Below, piece by piece: positions 1-12,332 of a DNA stretch of 64,000 bases; the first letter of the stretch is position 1; each line of letters opens with the position of its first letter. Under the pieces are notes generated by a model. The model was not told the DNA's origin. It saw only the letters and a program-made list of their open reading frames with translations, and ran no database searches. The DNA lies in assembly GCA_010645155.1 (NCBI GenBank), contig JAAGOF010000244.1, positions 102,900-166,899 of the forward strand, read 5' to 3'. Source of the stretch: Tigriopus japonicus. Lineage: Eukaryota > Arthropoda > Copepoda > Harpacticoida > Harpacticidae. Position numbers and translations under genes: made by a program.

Positions 1-3000
1 GTGCTAGAAAAGGTTATGTCAGTGCAACTAGAAGCTACTTTACCCAAGAGGGAACTGCGCCCATTCAGTGGCAAGCTGACCGATTATCGAGTCTTTTTGC
101 GCTCTTTTCGTTATCTCATTGAGGAGAAGACGGATAGTGACGAAGATCGCTTACAGTTTTTATTGCAATATACGAGTGGTTGTCCTCATGATCTTATTTC
201 CTCATGTGTCCATCTTGACCCACGGCACGGTTATATGGAGGCCAGAAAACTTCTTGAGCAAGAATATGGAAGCAGCAATGGTCCAGCTGCAGCCTATCGT
301 AAAGAGATGAACGACTTCCCTCACTTCAAAGAAGATCCAGAGAAAATCAAAGAATATGCCTTACTACTTACAAAATGTGGAATGGGAATGAAAAGTATGA
401 ACGGTCTCGTATCTTTGGATGACCCAGAGCTATTCTTAAGGCTCATGGCTAAGCTACCCCCTCCTTGTTAAAGAAAGTGGCGACAGCGAGTACAAGAAAT
501 CGAAAACAGAATAGAGAAAGAAGCTAATTTCGACGACTTCTCACAGTTTGTTCGTCAACTGTCAAAGGAATGGAACCACCCAGTTTATGGTTTGAAGAAA
601 AGACCAGAGCTCGAGTCGGACGTGTCTCTTATTTTGTCAAGGGAGAAACGGAACCTTTCTTTGGCCACCTACACGTCTCCAACAAGCTCAACAAGGCAGA
701 GCTCCGATGAGAGGCCCCATCTGGCCAGAAGTGACCCGTGCCCCTTTTGCGACAAGAACCATGCAGTAGAAACCTGCGACGAGGCAAAGCATCTTTCACT
801 CCAAGAGAGACGGGAAACTTTAAAAGGGCGATGCTTTGGATGTCTGGAATGGGGGCATTGGGCCAAAGTGTGTCGGCAACGAAAATCGTGCAAGTTGTGT
901 AGGAGGCGGCACCCTACCATTCTCCATGAAGATAACCCTCAACAAAACGAGAAATTTGTCGAAAGGCAAAATCCAGATGATAACGCCAAAGTAAATGTCA
1001 GGGGCGTTCAAGTACACGTTCAGAAAGAGGCTGAAACGGCACCGGCCGTAGCAGTGGCTTTAGTTCCTGTCAGAATTCGTCTCCAAGGAGTAGACAAAGA
1101 CATCATTACTTATGCGGCGCAGGATCCTTACAGCACGGACACCTTCATCAAGGAAGCGCTCCTCAAAGCCCTGGGGGTGGAGGGCACACCCACCACAGTC
1201 CTTCTTACAACTATGGCTCAAAAGCATGCACCAATCTCGGCCAGGGCTGTGATAGGTTTAGAAATTTCGGATCTTGACAATGAAAATACTGTGACCTTGC
1301 CGGAAGTTTTGGCGTATAAGGATTTGCCAGTCGACCGAGGTGACATACCAACCCAAAACCAGATTAAGTCATGGCCGCACTTGGCAAAGCTCCCCATCAA
1401 GTTTTCTGCTGCGGATGTCGGGGTTCTCATTGGAATGAATGTACCAAGCGCCTTGAGACCTCTTGAGGTTGTTCATGGTAAGGACAACGAACCCTACGCA
1501 CTGCGGACAAAGCTTGGTTGGACCATTCACGGACCAATTGGTAATGGTACAAAGAAAAAGCACAAGGTCAACCAAATCAAAATTACCAATGAAGACATCA
1601 GGTGGCGCCCAAGTTGTGCCAACTTCGCCCTTCAAAAGACAGCTACTGATCACGCAGGTCTGTTTAGTGCTAAAGCAGTCAGCACAATACTAAGATGCTT
1701 CTATGTCGATGACCTTCTGACTTCAGTGTCGTCTGTAGAAAAAGCTCAATTGTTACGGGAGGAGCTCTCAAATTTGTGCTCAAAGGGAGGATTCAAACTC
1801 ACAAAATTCATTTCAAATCGGCCAGAAGTTGTTAACACAATCCCCTTAGAGTTAAGAGCATCCTCTTCATCGGGTAGCAGGGTCAATTTTGAAAATAATG
1901 ACGTAATCGAACGGGTTCTCGGAGTGTTGTGGAACGTCGACAAAGACTGTCTTGAATTTTCTATCCCACCACAGCAAGACGTGTCTACAAGAAGAAAATT
2001 GCTCTCAGCCACCAGTTCAGTGTACGATCCGTTAGGAAAGATAGCCCCGGCCGTTCTACTTGCAAGGCAACACTTTCGAAACTTGACCTTGTGTGGAAAT
2101 CATGGATGGGATACGCCAATACCACTAGAAGAGCTCACTGGCCTGAAGAAGTGGATGGAAGAAATCCCCGAGCTTACAAGTTTATCCATTCCAAGGTGTT
2201 TCAAGTCATCGTCGTTGGGAGGCATAACCTCATGTCAGCTACATCACTTCTGCGATGCCAGCGAACAGGGCTATGCCACTGTTTCGTTCCTTCAATTGGA
2301 GGACCAAAATGGCCAAATTGACGTGTCGTTTGTTTGTGGCAAGTCTAGGGTAGCTCCTAAGAAAGTCATCTCAATCCCAAGGATGGAGCTTATGGCAGCG
2401 GTGCTTTCCATTAAACAAAATAATCACATTGAGACTGAGTTGGAATACCAAATCAACGAAGTGGTATATTGGACAGATAGTGTCACAGTACTAAAGTACA
2501 TATCCAACACTACGAAACGTTTCCACACCTTCGTAGCCAACAAAGTGGAATTAATTCTCGAAGCGTCAAATTCAGATCAGTGGCGCTTTGTTCCCACGTC
2601 GGTCAACCCAGCCGACGATGGTTCCAGAGGCGTCTCGTTTCGGCAATTGATTTACCATTCCAATTGGCTCTTCGGACCCAAATTCTTACGATTACCTTCC
2701 GAGGGGTGGCCCACCTTGCCACATATCCCCGAGATTGAATCAAGTGATGTATCTCGGTTTAAAAGGCAAGAACCAACAAGTATCAACGAAGAAGAAACAG
2801 AAAAGATCATTCTCAAATTAGTACAAAAGGAATGGTTTGGCAAAGAGTGGAACGAATTGGAAAGGAACGGCAAGGTGCGGCTTGTTAGCAAGCTATCTCA
2901 TTTGACCCCAATCATTATCGATCAGTTGTTGAGGACTGGGGGTCGTATACGAAATGCTTCCGTGGACGACGAGTTCAAGTTCCCAGTCATCCTCCCAAAA

Positions 3001-3381
3001 GACTCACGGGTCAGTGTTCTCATCGTTCGATCCGTTCACCAAAGGTGCGGTCATTTGGGGAGAGAATACGTCCTTTCTGAATTGAGACAAACTCTGTGGA
3101 TCCTTGGAGCGAGCCAACTAGTCAGAAAAGAGATATCAGCATGCGTGACTTGCAAGAAAATAAAAGTCAAGGCTATTGAGCAAAAGATGGCCGATCTTCC
3201 CCCGGACAGGGTCAGAGCATCCCTCCCCTTCGAAAGTTCTGGGATAGATTATTTTTGGCCCTTTCTATATCAAGCGCAGCCGAACCCACGAGAAGAGATA
3301 AGGTGTGATGTTCACATGCTTATCGACTCGAGCAACACATTTAGAAATTGCATTCTCATTGGACACAGATTCCTTTATTAA
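1..3381 (+). pseudogene. BEL/Pao Gag-Pol polyprotein (Gag, zinc knuckles, PR, partial RT, RNase H, INT zinc site)
   Basis: One frame stays open from the window start to 3381 apart from an in-frame TAA at 469-471. Cys-rich knuckles (CPFC...C, CFGC..GHW...C, CKLC) lie at about 736-920. The protease-like stretch is near 1105-1160 but reads QDPYSTDTFI, without the expected DxGS. The RT palm motif FYVDD is at 1694-1708. The sequence jumps from the protease/RT linker (about 1550) almost directly to the block just before FYVDD (WRPSCANFAL, about 1600-1630), so the RT fingers and the first catalytic Asp are missing. RNase H (FCDAS, RMELMAA, YWTDS) spans about 2240-2600. The integrase HHCC-type site (HQRCGHLG...CVTCKK) lies at about 3035-3170. 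The element cannot encode a working RT. Confidence 0.85.
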
Positions 3382-4128
3382 CGCGCTTCGGAGATTTATT
3401 GCCCGAAGAGGTGCCGTAAAGCTGATTCGTTCAGATAATGGCACCAATTTTCATGGCTCGAATCGAGAACTCAAGGAGCAAATAACTCGACTTCAACTAC
3501 GACAACCAGACTTGAACCAATAGGAATTGAGTGGAAATTCAATGCCCCAGGAGCTTCACATCATGGGGGGGCATGGGAAAGAAGTATCCGCACAGCAAGA
3601 CAGATTCTCCAAGCCCTATTGCAGGAGCAACATCGTACTCTGACAGAAGAATGCCTTCAGACGGTGTTTTGTGAAGTTGAAGCAATAATGAATAAGAGAC
3701 CGCTAACTACTCCCTCCAATGACCCCAACGACTTGGAGGCTCTTACACCAAACCATCTTTTACACCTGCGAGGAGGGGAGCCCCACCTCCTTTCCGAAGA
3801 AACACAATTTGTGCGATCAAGATGGAAAAAGATTCAGCAATTGGCCGATTCCTTTTGGTATAGGTGGAAGCGGGAGTATCTTTCAAGTTTGAGATCCCGG
3901 CAAAAATGGAGAGAAGACATCGAGAATCTCTGTCAGAACGATCTTGTCCTTGTTATCGACAATAGCCTGCCCAGAAACCAATGGTTGATGGGTCGGGTCG
4001 TGCAAAGCCTTCCTGGTAGAGATCGAAGAGTACGAATAGTTCAAATCCAAACCAAAAATGGCGTCTTAGTTCGACCCGTGACCAAGTTCTGTCTGTTATC
4101 TAAAGACGGGGAATCTAGTACCACTTGA
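3305..4128 (+). pseudogene. BEL/Pao integrase core and C-terminal DUF5641-like tail
   Basis: The integrase core continues in a different frame from 3305 ([20 protein letters not shown], then SDNGTNF), stops at 3521-3523, and resumes in the original frame at about 3526 (EWKFNAPGASHHGGAWER). The last open stretch, 3619-4128, is the basic tail typical of BEL/Pao integrases (NHLLHLRGG ... RSRWKKIQ ... FWYRWKREYL ... NDLVLV). At least two frameshifts separate the catalytic Asp region from the rest, so this is a dead copy. Confidence 0.8.
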
Positions 4129-4172
4129 TCTTTTCGCGGTGAAAACCGCTCATTCGAACATGGTGGGCGGGA

Positions 4173-4600
4173 TGTTGTGGCGACACTGGGTATGAAAGAA
4201 AGAAGCGTCAGCTGATTTGTGAACACGTGCAAATCAGCATTGTAACTTGCGAACCATTAAATGTTGAATGCCTTGCGAAACACATTATTGGTGAGATCTT
4301 GTCTATTTTCACATATGTCCATCTAAATATTGATATATATATCCTTGTTTTTAGAAACTCTCAAATATGAATAAAGGCGAATGTCTCAATAGAGTTTCAA
4401 TCGAGGCAACACAATCCATGGACCACGGAACTTCTGGACGGCTGACGGCCACGCAACCTTTTCAGTAAGCGTCATGATGCTCAGGAAGCTACGTTACTTA
4501 ATTCAGACTTATGTTAGATGTTAACAACTTAATTACCTTTTTTCTAGCTTATTTTTTCAGTCTCCACATCTCCCATGTAAAGGAGTTTCACAGGTTTGAT
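4173..4600 (+). repeat. Putative 3' LTR of the BEL/Pao element
   Basis: About 40 bp after the last ORF a purine-rich tract (GGTGGGCGGGA, 4162-4172) is followed directly by TGTTGTGGCGACACT, the expected layout of a polypurine tract and an LTR that begins with TG. An AATAAA-like signal lies near 4371. The partner 5' LTR is outside the window, so the right-hand end cannot be fixed; 4600 is a guess. Confidence 0.4.
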
Positions 4601-6310
4601 ATTTTTGTAATACTCGTGCATGGATAGACAACCCATAACATCAAATTTTAACATAGTTTGTTAAAATTCAATCGAATTCAAAAAGACAATCCAATTTGAT
4701 TGAATATATGTAAATATCCATATAAGTGTTTCAGATAGGCGATTTCTTCATGAAATATTTGGTATACCTTAATGGCTTATGGTTACTGTAAGCAATTGTT
4801 GATTATATAGCTTTATTGCACATGAAAAGCCATAATAAAGTTTAATTTATCACCCTTTGTGCATTAATATGTATCAAATATAAAAGCATTGAGACATCAT
4901 ACTATTAATCTGCCAAGAGGCCCAATGGATGTGTCATGTTTATTGACTGACACATTTATTTATCCCTTCATTAAGTTAAATTAAGATACCTTTATTTAGT
5001 TATATATATTCTTAACAGAGTGCACATTCCTACTATCTTATCCCCTTGTCAAGTTACAAGACCTGGGTTTCTCAGTAGATTCATTCCTATTAAAGGATCC
5101 AAATAGTAATGGGAAGCTATGATTCAAGTCACACTCCCACAGTTTCTTGATCTGCTTAACGATGTCTAATTGAGATCATTAAGTACTTCACACTGCAAGA
5201 TATAAAGCACTACAAGAATCACTATCAAAAAAAAATTCTTTCTTTGGTGACTTTGTCAATGGACCAAATACATTTGTGTTTCAATTTTGGACACATACGT
5301 ATATGTTAAGAAAAATAGTCTGTTTTGAGCTTAAAAGATGCCCAGAATTATGCCTCACACAATGCACACACTTACTTTCTTGGTTCGTACTTGCTTGGTT
5401 CACTCACATTTAAAAAAAAGTATATGGATGTTTGGGATATGGCTGAATCACCAACAGAACAAGCCTTGGCATCAAGATGAACTCACACCATGAACACTCT
5501 AGCAGTGGTTGAGACTTGATTGATTCCCAAAATAACATAGGGTGAGAAGGTACTTGTGTCACTGAAGCTGTTGCACTATCAAAGGTGGGTGTGCCATCAA
5601 TCATAGACTGTAGCACTACAGCAGATGAAGGAGTATTGCCATGAGCCAAATGACCTGAACATGACTTAAAAATCACACTTAAAAAGCACTGAACAGATGA
5701 ATTAATCACAATTCAAGATGATTTTTCAAGATGTTTCAAATGTTGTGAGTGAGAAGCGACTGGCAAAACAAACAAGGGTGACTGCAAATTGTAGGCCTTC
5801 TATAATTGTGATTTGGATCTTGCAAAATGATTAAGGCTCAAGTCATTTCTTCAAATAATAGAAACCTGCCATGAGCTTATGAATAGCAGAAGGAACTTGA
5901 CACTCAAATTATAAAAAGATGTTGTTCTGTCATGAGATGAAATCATGCCGTCTGCTCGTCAATGATCTTGTCACCTTTTGAATGGCAGATTTGGCCAATC
6001 CTGCCCAATGAGAATTGGCTTGGGTTGCCTGAATGACGCATAATTTGAGACAGGCACTTTTTCCGATGTGGTTTCAAATCCTGTATTAAGAAATCCTTGC
6101 ACAATCTGACCCACTCCCTCTACGGCAATAACTAAGCGTTTCATCATCATCATCGATACTCAACTGCATCTTTACTGCCTATGCATCCCCTCTACATTTC
6201 TTCCATGTGCACAGAGACGTATTCTAGTCAATTCTCTGTGATATCACGAGTTTACCTAAATATTTTTAACGTGTTTTTACCATTTGACCTGTCTAATTAC
6301 GTTTTTTATA
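4600..6310. other. AT-rich stretch with no recognisable gene
   Basis: Only short ORFs without recognisable motifs are present, for example 99 codons at 5410-5709 and 60 codons at 5971-6153, both on the minus strand. I saw no splice-linked exon set, no inverted-repeat element with a target duplication and no tRNA-like sequence. Confidence 0.5.
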
Positions 6311-6437
6311 TTGGTTTATTGGTTTAACCACCCAAATCATCTGAAGTAGATGTATACAGGGTATAGGTTTTAAGGACAAAAGAGGAAAGAGAAAGAGTGC
6401 AAAAATAAAATTGTAGTGGAACAGAAACACAAAATGT

Positions 6438-7709
6438 TTAAAAGCATATCATCAGGGAAGACACATTCAAAAGATTGAGGCCACGTCTGAAGCTAGTCAA
6501 AGACTCTTGTCTTCTCAGAATCAAAGGGATGAAGTTCCAAAATCTAACCACTCTGATGGAGATGAAGTGCAGTCTGGATCGAAGTCGTCCATGTTCTGGC
6601 CTGACTATCATGTTTGAGACCGCACGAGTCCGAATCGATGAGGGGGCGGGTTCCAAGTTTAAAATCGGACATCCGGAATGCAAAGAGTAGAGATTGACCA
6701 ATCCCGTTTTCACTTTGTGAGCTAAAATTAAGTCGAAATGAATCCTCCTTGTTTCCAGGAAATCTATTCCCAAGTTAGCCAACCGCTCTTGGTAAGTTAA
6801 ATATTGAAGCCCAAGGATTCCCTTCGTTGCTCTCCTTTGCACAGGTTCGATCTTCTTGATGTCACCTTTCAAAACTGGTGACCAGACCGGTGTTCCGATC
6901 TCAATAAGGGGTCTGACATAGGTCCGGTAAAGAAGGGACCAGATGCATCCACTTCTGGTCAAAAAGTGTCTTCTAAGCATGCCCAACATCTTATTTGCAT
7001 TCGAAGCAACTTCTGAGGAGTGGGATGAAAATGTGCCTTTAGAGTCAAAAACAACGCCCAAATCCCGTTGACTCTGAACCACGTTTAATTCAACGCCATT
7101 CATCTTGTATGGTGCAATCCCGCTCAAAATCCGTGAACCGAAGTGTAAAACCGTGGTCTTCTTTGGGTTCAGTGACATTTTGTTCGGTCTCGACCAACAT
7201 TCAATCTCATCCAAGTCTCTTTGAAGAGCAACGGCGTCTTCTGGCGAAGTCATTTTTCGAAACAGCTTGACATCATCGGCAAACTTCAAAACAACAGATC
7301 CATTTTTGGTCCGTAGGTCGTCAATGTAGATGACAAATAACAAAGGACCCAAGACACTCCCTTGCGGCACTCCAGACGGAACATCTCTCCAATTTGACCA
7401 TTTTCCATTCAGTACAACGCGTTGAGTGCGGTTGGTCAACCAATTTGATATCCACGAAAGAACGTTACCCCCTATTCCAATCGACGCGAGCTTTGCCCCC
7501 AGTAATCGGTGATTCACTTTGTCGAAGGCCTTCGAGAAATCCAAATAGATCGCATCCATCCCACATCCCTCATCCAAAGACCGTGACAAATAGTCCTGAA
7601 AGACGAGGTGATTTGTTGTGCAGGACCGGCCAGGAAGAAATCCATGCTGGTCCCCGGGTAGCCTCTCCTCTTTCACAAGAAATTCAATCAAGTGAATTTT
7701 CAATTCCAA
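6438..7709 (-). pseudogene. LINE-C: non-LTR retrotransposon reverse transcriptase, 5'-truncated
   Basis: A 423-codon open frame carries RT motifs in order: QHGFLPGRSCTTN, YLDFSKAFDKVNH, SGVPQGSVLGPLLF, KFADDVKLF (catalytic Asp pair), then the post-RT region with RDLGVVFD, YRTYVRPLIE and VQRRATK. This layout fits the CR1/L2/Jockey-like group. The endonuclease and RT motif 0 are missing, so the copy is 5'-truncated, yet the frame has no stop across the RT core, which suggests a fairly young copy. The sequence beyond 6438 towards 6310 is probably its 3' UTR. Its upstream end abuts LINE-A in the opposite orientation near 7700. Confidence 0.85.
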
Positions 7710-9150
7710 AAAGGGTAGTCAGAGCAGGCCATGACTGTAGCAATGTTTTTGATGAGACTGGCATTGAGAGTCAGGATAATCGATTGGAGGATCTGGTAGT
7801 CACAGGTCAAGATGCTTTTGAGGCCATCAAGAGCTTAAAGCTCTCGAGTTCTCCTGGACCTGATGGTGTGACATCTCAGTTTCTGATGAAATGTTCACAG
7901 ATTCTTGCCCCTGTTTTCTCCTATTTGATGCGTTTCATTTTAGATCAGGGCAAGTTTCCCTCCTCTCTAAAAGTAGCTCATGTCGTTCCAATTTTTAAGG
8001 GCGGAGATAAGTCACTCCCTAGTAATTATGGGCCCATTTCTCTGACCTCCAGCGTTGCAAAGGTTTTTGAGAAGATTATGAAGTCCAAGCTTGTAGATTA
8101 TTTGGAAGTCCATGATTTAATTCCTTCTGGACAGCATGGGTTTCGAGCTCATTTTAGTACAGTAACCCAATTGGTTGATCATACTGAGCAAATCATTGAA
8201 GGGCTCGAAAGCCATGAGTCAGTTGATGTAGTCTATCTTGACTTTGCCAAGGCCTTCGATAAGGTAGATCATGGTCTTTTGCTCGATCAACTCAAAGAAT
8301 TGGGGATTCAGGGTAAGGTCCTGACTTGGATTGGTGGTTTTATAAGCGAAAGGAAGCAAACAGTTAAAGTCGAAGGATCTTCTAGCGGCATGTATGATGT
8401 AAAGTCAGGTGTTCCGCCAAGTTCAATTTTAGGTCCGCTCTTGTTTATTCTCTTTATTGCTCCTCTCCAGAAGTTCAGAACAAAAGCCAGTATTTCTTCA
8501 TATGCTGATGACACAAAATTAGTTTGTGGAAGGAATGGGCAGGACTCGAAATGTTTAGTTGAGGACTTGGAGAAGGTCTACTCTTGGGTTGGCGAGAGTA
8601 ACATGGCATTGAACGGGATGAAATTCCGCACAATGACGTATGGGGCGTCAAAATTAGATGTTCCACTCAAAGACAATGGAGGTTGTGATATTGAGCAGGT
8701 ATCGTCCATGAGAGATTTGGGAGTTGTCGTCCAAGATGATGGAAAGTTTGATGAGCATATCCAGTTGAAAGTGGGGAAGGCATTTCAAACGTGCGGCTGG
8801 ATCTATTGCACTTTCAAGTCCAGAGATAGTATTACAATGCTAACTCTGTACAAGTCGATTGTTCAGCCGCATCTTGAATATGCCTCACCCATTTGGGCTC
8901 CAATGAGTTCGGCAGGTTTGCAAAAGGTCGAGCAGGTCCAAAGATGTTTTACTAAGAACATCACAGGAATGAGAGAGCTCTCATATTGGGAGAGGCTCCA
9001 GAAGTTAGGGTTGTACAGTACTCAGAGAAGGTATGAAAGGTATCTGATACTGTATGTTTTCAAGAGCATTCATGGGCTCTGTCGTAACCCAGGATTTGAG
9101 ATCAGTTGTAGCGATCGTAGAGGTTTTACGTGCGTAAAAGAGTTGGTAAA
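7706..9150 (+). pseudogene. LINE-A copy 1: non-LTR retrotransposon RT, both ends truncated
   Basis: The real coding part starts near 7706; the first hundred codons of the 7394..9202 frame are antisense to LINE-C. RT motifs are SSPGPDGVTSQFL, HVVPIFKGGDKSLPSNY, GQHGFRAHFS, YLDFAKAFDKVDH, SGVPPSSILGPLLF and SYADDTKLV. The thumb/post-RT region follows (RDLGVVVQDDGKF, YKSIVQPHLEYASPIW, VQRCFTKN). The Gln of the usual VPQGS motif is replaced by Ser. Homology to the other LINE-A copies stops at about 9146 (GFTC), before the last ~75 codons and the 3' tail. It is the longest copy of a family with about seven loci in the window. Confidence 0.85.
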
Positions 9151-9164
9151 TCCCGGGATCCCGG

Positions 9165-9216
9165 TACCGCTCAATCGAATACCGGAGCGAAAACTGGACT
9201 GAAGAGAGCATAGAAT
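9165..9216 (+). repeat. Fragment matching the arm of the foldback family
   Basis: CTCAATCGAATACCGGAGCG followed by a GACTGAAGAGAGCATAGAATG-like stretch matches the inner arm of the foldback element at 40521..40880 (CCAATCGAATGCCGGAGTG ... CTGAAGAGAGCAAAGAATG). It sits exactly where LINE-A copy 1 loses homology, so it may be the scar of the event that removed the LINE's 3' end. Confidence 0.45.
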
Positions 9217-9566
9217 GTGTCAATCCTTGGAATATGGAAATCAAGAAATTGAGGGGTTAGAAAATCTTGCCGTACCAGAGAGCTCGGCTGCATGGTGATT
9301 ATTTTGAGGGCTTTAGCCCGAGAACTTGGCAACCGGAAGCCGAGCTCGAGGCTAACCTAAGCTAAGGATAACCTACATAATAGTATTTAGCTAAGAATCC
9401 CTTGATAAGGTAAATTTTCTGGGATAATCATCCCTGCCCTGCGCTTTATCCAAATTAAAACCTAACTGAACCAAATTTAAACCTAGCTAATGAAATATTA
9501 ACCTGACTTAAACCTGAGAGGTATGACGTCACTTCTCATGGAGATCGGTGATAAATGATTAGACCC

Positions 9567-10015
9567 AAGAACCACTGAATTTCACTGGACTTGGGGGCTA
9601 GCGAGAGGAATCATGATTTCCAGAAGGATTAATTCAATTACGTTCTTCTGCAAACAAGACCTTGCTTATGTTGATAAGAATACGTATTTCAATTTTCAGC
9701 TCAATCGAACTTTGGAGTCAAAAGTTATGCTCTATCAAAGTTCATTGCAAATCCTAAGAAAAGGGAATGAATTAGCCCTTTTCTGGTAATTGCTTTACCA
9801 TAAAAGGGCGAATTAATTCATTCTGTGCTCTCTTCAGTAAAAAAGTTTGAGAAGACAAAACTTTTCATTCTGTCATTTGATTGAGCTTAAAATTGAAATA
9901 CGTCGTCTACTGAATACAAGTAAGGTCTCGTTGGCAGAAGAACGCAATTGAAGTAATCCTTCTGGAAATCATAATTCTAACCGTTAGCCTCCCATTCCAG
10001 TTTTCAGTGCTTCTT
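9567..10015. mobile_element. Foldback (palindromic) element, copy 1
   Basis: The 449-bp segment is a long imperfect palindrome. The left arm starts AAGAACCACTGAA and includes ATGATTTCCAGAAGGATTA, CGTTCTTCTGC and ATTTCAATTTTCAGCTCAAT. The right arm, read in reverse complement, gives AAGAAGCACTGAA and the same internal blocks. The centre is an AGCCCTTTT/AAAAGGGC pair around 9775-9810. It has no coding capacity. The same family recurs at 18573..19033 and 40521..40880. I could not see a clear target duplication. Confidence 0.75.
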
Positions 10016-10198
10016 GGTAGATAGAAGCTTGGTAGCTTCTTGTTCAAGCAAAGCGTGACTTCAATCCGACGAAAGGGTGTCGAAAACAGAGCCATTTGTA
10101 CTACTTTTTGAAGAACTAGTTGCTTGAAATGACGTAACATGGATACAAAGTGAATGCCATGTATTATGAAGAACGATTCATATTTTATTAGTCTAATA

Positions 10199-10738
10199 AA
10201 TTGACTTTGCCAAGGCCTTTACTAAGGTACATCATGGTCTTTTGCTCGATCAACTCAAAGAATTGGGGATTCAGGGTAAGGTCCTGAATTGGATTGATAG
10301 TTTTATGAGCGAAAGGAAGCAAATAGTCAAGGTTGAAGGATCATTTAGTGGCATGTATGATGTCAAGCCAGGTGTTTCACAAGGTTCAATTTGAAAGGTT
10401 GAAAAAAGACAGTATTTCTTCATATGCTGATGACACAAAATAAGTTTGTAGAAGGAATGGTTAGGATTCAAAATATTTAGCTGAGGACTTGGAGAAAGTC
10501 TACTCTTGGATTGGCGATAGCAATATGGCATTGAACGGGATGAAATGTAATATTGAACAGGTAGCCTCCATAAAGGATTTAGGATCTGTCAACCAAGATG
10601 ATGGAAAGTTCGATGAGCATATCCAGTTAAAAGTGGAGAAGGGCGTTTATAGGCTCGGTCCTAACCAGGGGTTTCTGTCCTAACCTAGGCTTTGAGATCA
10701 GTTGTAGCGATCGTAGAGATCCACCCCCCCAACAAGAA
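10199..10738 (+). pseudogene. LINE-A copy 2, internally deleted
   Basis: Nucleotides 10199-10700 follow LINE-A copy 1 closely (DFAKAF region, LDQLKELGIQGK, SYADDTK, EKVYSWIGDSNMALNGMK, DDGKFDEHIQL) but with stops, small deletions and a jump from the DEHIQLKV region to the GFEISCSDR region. It ends in TCCACCCCCCCAACAAGAAAAA, a version of the LINE-A C-run plus A-rich tail. It is clearly non-functional. Confidence 0.75.
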
Positions 10739-10935
10739 AAATCGTCCCAGGTAAAGATGGATAGACGGACCATGCTTTCAAAAACTTTTAGGCAATAGAC
10801 AAGGATGATTTCTTAAGTCAATATATTGCTAAATCTTGGAGCTTTTCACAAAACTTTAAACTTAAGAGAGAAAAAAGTTATATTTATGCGTCATTTGTTT
10901 TATTGATGTGAAGATTTCGTCACCCAATTCTAATA

Positions 10936-11050
10936 TCAGATTGGCCATGCGTACTAACACGTTCACAAATATGCCGATTGCAAGTGCTTCCCCAGACGAC
11001 GAAGGTTCGAATCCAGTTGGGGGTCGGATGGAAGTTGTCGGGAGAAAATA
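10936..11050 (+). repeat. SINE-A copy 1 (tRNA-derived)
   Basis: A tRNA-like head with GGCCATGCGTACTAACACG at the 5' side and a B-box GGTTCGAATC at 11004-11013, separated by the family block GTGCTTCCCCAGACG. The same head occurs inverted at 31262..31398 and 60146..60322. This copy lacks the LINE-like 3' tail seen in the 60-kb copy. Confidence 0.65.
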
Positions 11051-11059
11051 TCATCGTTG

Positions 11060-12330
11060 CTTGAAGATATCTTTAATAATTTTGTTATCACTAAAGCAAT
11101 AATTACGGTTTTATTGATTTATCAATCATTTTGATATCAATTCATTTCATTGGATTAATCTGGATTAATCTTGTTGGATCAATCCTGAATCCGAATTTCG
11201 AAATACTGATTAACCTGGGAAGCCTTAATGGCATGACGTGTTTTTTACTAAAGGGCAAATGAGGGCATATAACAAATGCAAATATAATTCGCAGTCAAAT
11301 TATATACAGAATTTTTAAACATAGGATTTTGCTAATTTGGTTATGGATTTAATTGATATCAGCCAAGTGCAGATGTCAAATTTTGGAGTCAAAATAAGGT
11401 TTACTAAAAGAGGGGCATTTTTGTTTCCATTGCACAGTGGGCCGAGAGGTGGAAATTTCAGATTTTAAACTGTAGTAATGGAAAGTTTTAAATTGTTATA
11501 AAATTGCTCTCGTTAATATTATTTTGTAGTTTAGGCCTAAAAAGTTACATTAAAAAATGGTGAAATCAGGGTGTTTGATGGATGTCAGAAATAAGTCTCT
11601 TGATCCACCTGTTCGTCCATTTATTTGACTGGAACTTTGAATGCTTTCAAATGCCATATCTAGAAATTGATTTAATGCCATTTTTCCTTTCAAACGTGTT
11701 TGATAAGCTTACATAGACTTAGAGCCAAAATTTGCGGTTCAGACAAGACAAAAATTTTTACTCTTTCATCAAAAAATTTCGATTGTTAGGGATGTGCGTC
11801 ATATTTTGTTAATTTGCAAAAAGTTTTTGTTGGAGCGTTTATAATTTTTCGCATTAGAGCCAAATTTCAAATTCAAAAGTACTTTTACGATTTTTTTTTA
11901 CAAGTTCCAGAACATTAACAACAGAATGATCACAATTTTATATCAAAATAAACACCTGCATATGTTCTAGAGATAAGCTAAGTTTCAAATCTCTAGAGTG
12001 TTTGATTCTAATATTTGGAAGCATTCAAAGTTTTATGTTGGAAAAAGAAAAACATGAAAATGATCATATAAATTCAAATAACTCCAGAAGATGGGGGGTG
12101 TGCACAATGAGCTTATAAAAACTTTGATGGAGTATACATATTTCAGCTGATTTGCATCCATGCGTAATCTGTTCTTAAAGTTAGTCAATTTTTAAAGAGC
12201 GTCCCGTCCTATGGACCAAAAAAGTGAAAGCACTATTTGCTGTATGGTCAATGTTTAATATAAGAGTACTATCTATCAACAGCAACTTTTGATTCACCAC
12301 AAAATATTAATTAGTCAAGAGTTATAAACA
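11060..12330. other. AT-rich intergenic sequence, nothing recognised
   Basis: No ORF above about 65 codons with recognisable content, no clear inverted repeats and no tRNA-like head were seen. It lies downstream of the 3' end of the sulfotransferase gene. Confidence 0.5.
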
Positions 12331-12332
12331 TT

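Larger units (their letters stand above)
1..4600 (+). mobile_element. BEL/Pao LTR retrotransposon, decayed, 5' end outside window
   Basis: Domains run in the BEL/Pao order on the plus strand: a Gag-like region, a cluster of CCHC/CxxC zinc knuckles, an aspartic-protease-like region, a reverse transcriptase remnant with FYVDD, RNase H, an integrase H2C2 zinc site, the integrase core, and a basic C-terminal tail of the DUF5641 type. The reading frame is broken by a stop at 469-471 and by frame changes near 3300-3380 and 3520. A polypurine tract and a putative 3' LTR start follow the ORFs at 4173. The 5' LTR is not in the window and the 3' limit is approximate. Confidence 0.85.

Noticed and set aside
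7394..7705. N-terminal 100 codons of the 602-codon plus-strand frame as part of a protein
   Set aside because: They are antisense to the LINE-C reverse transcriptase; LINE-A homology begins only near 7706.
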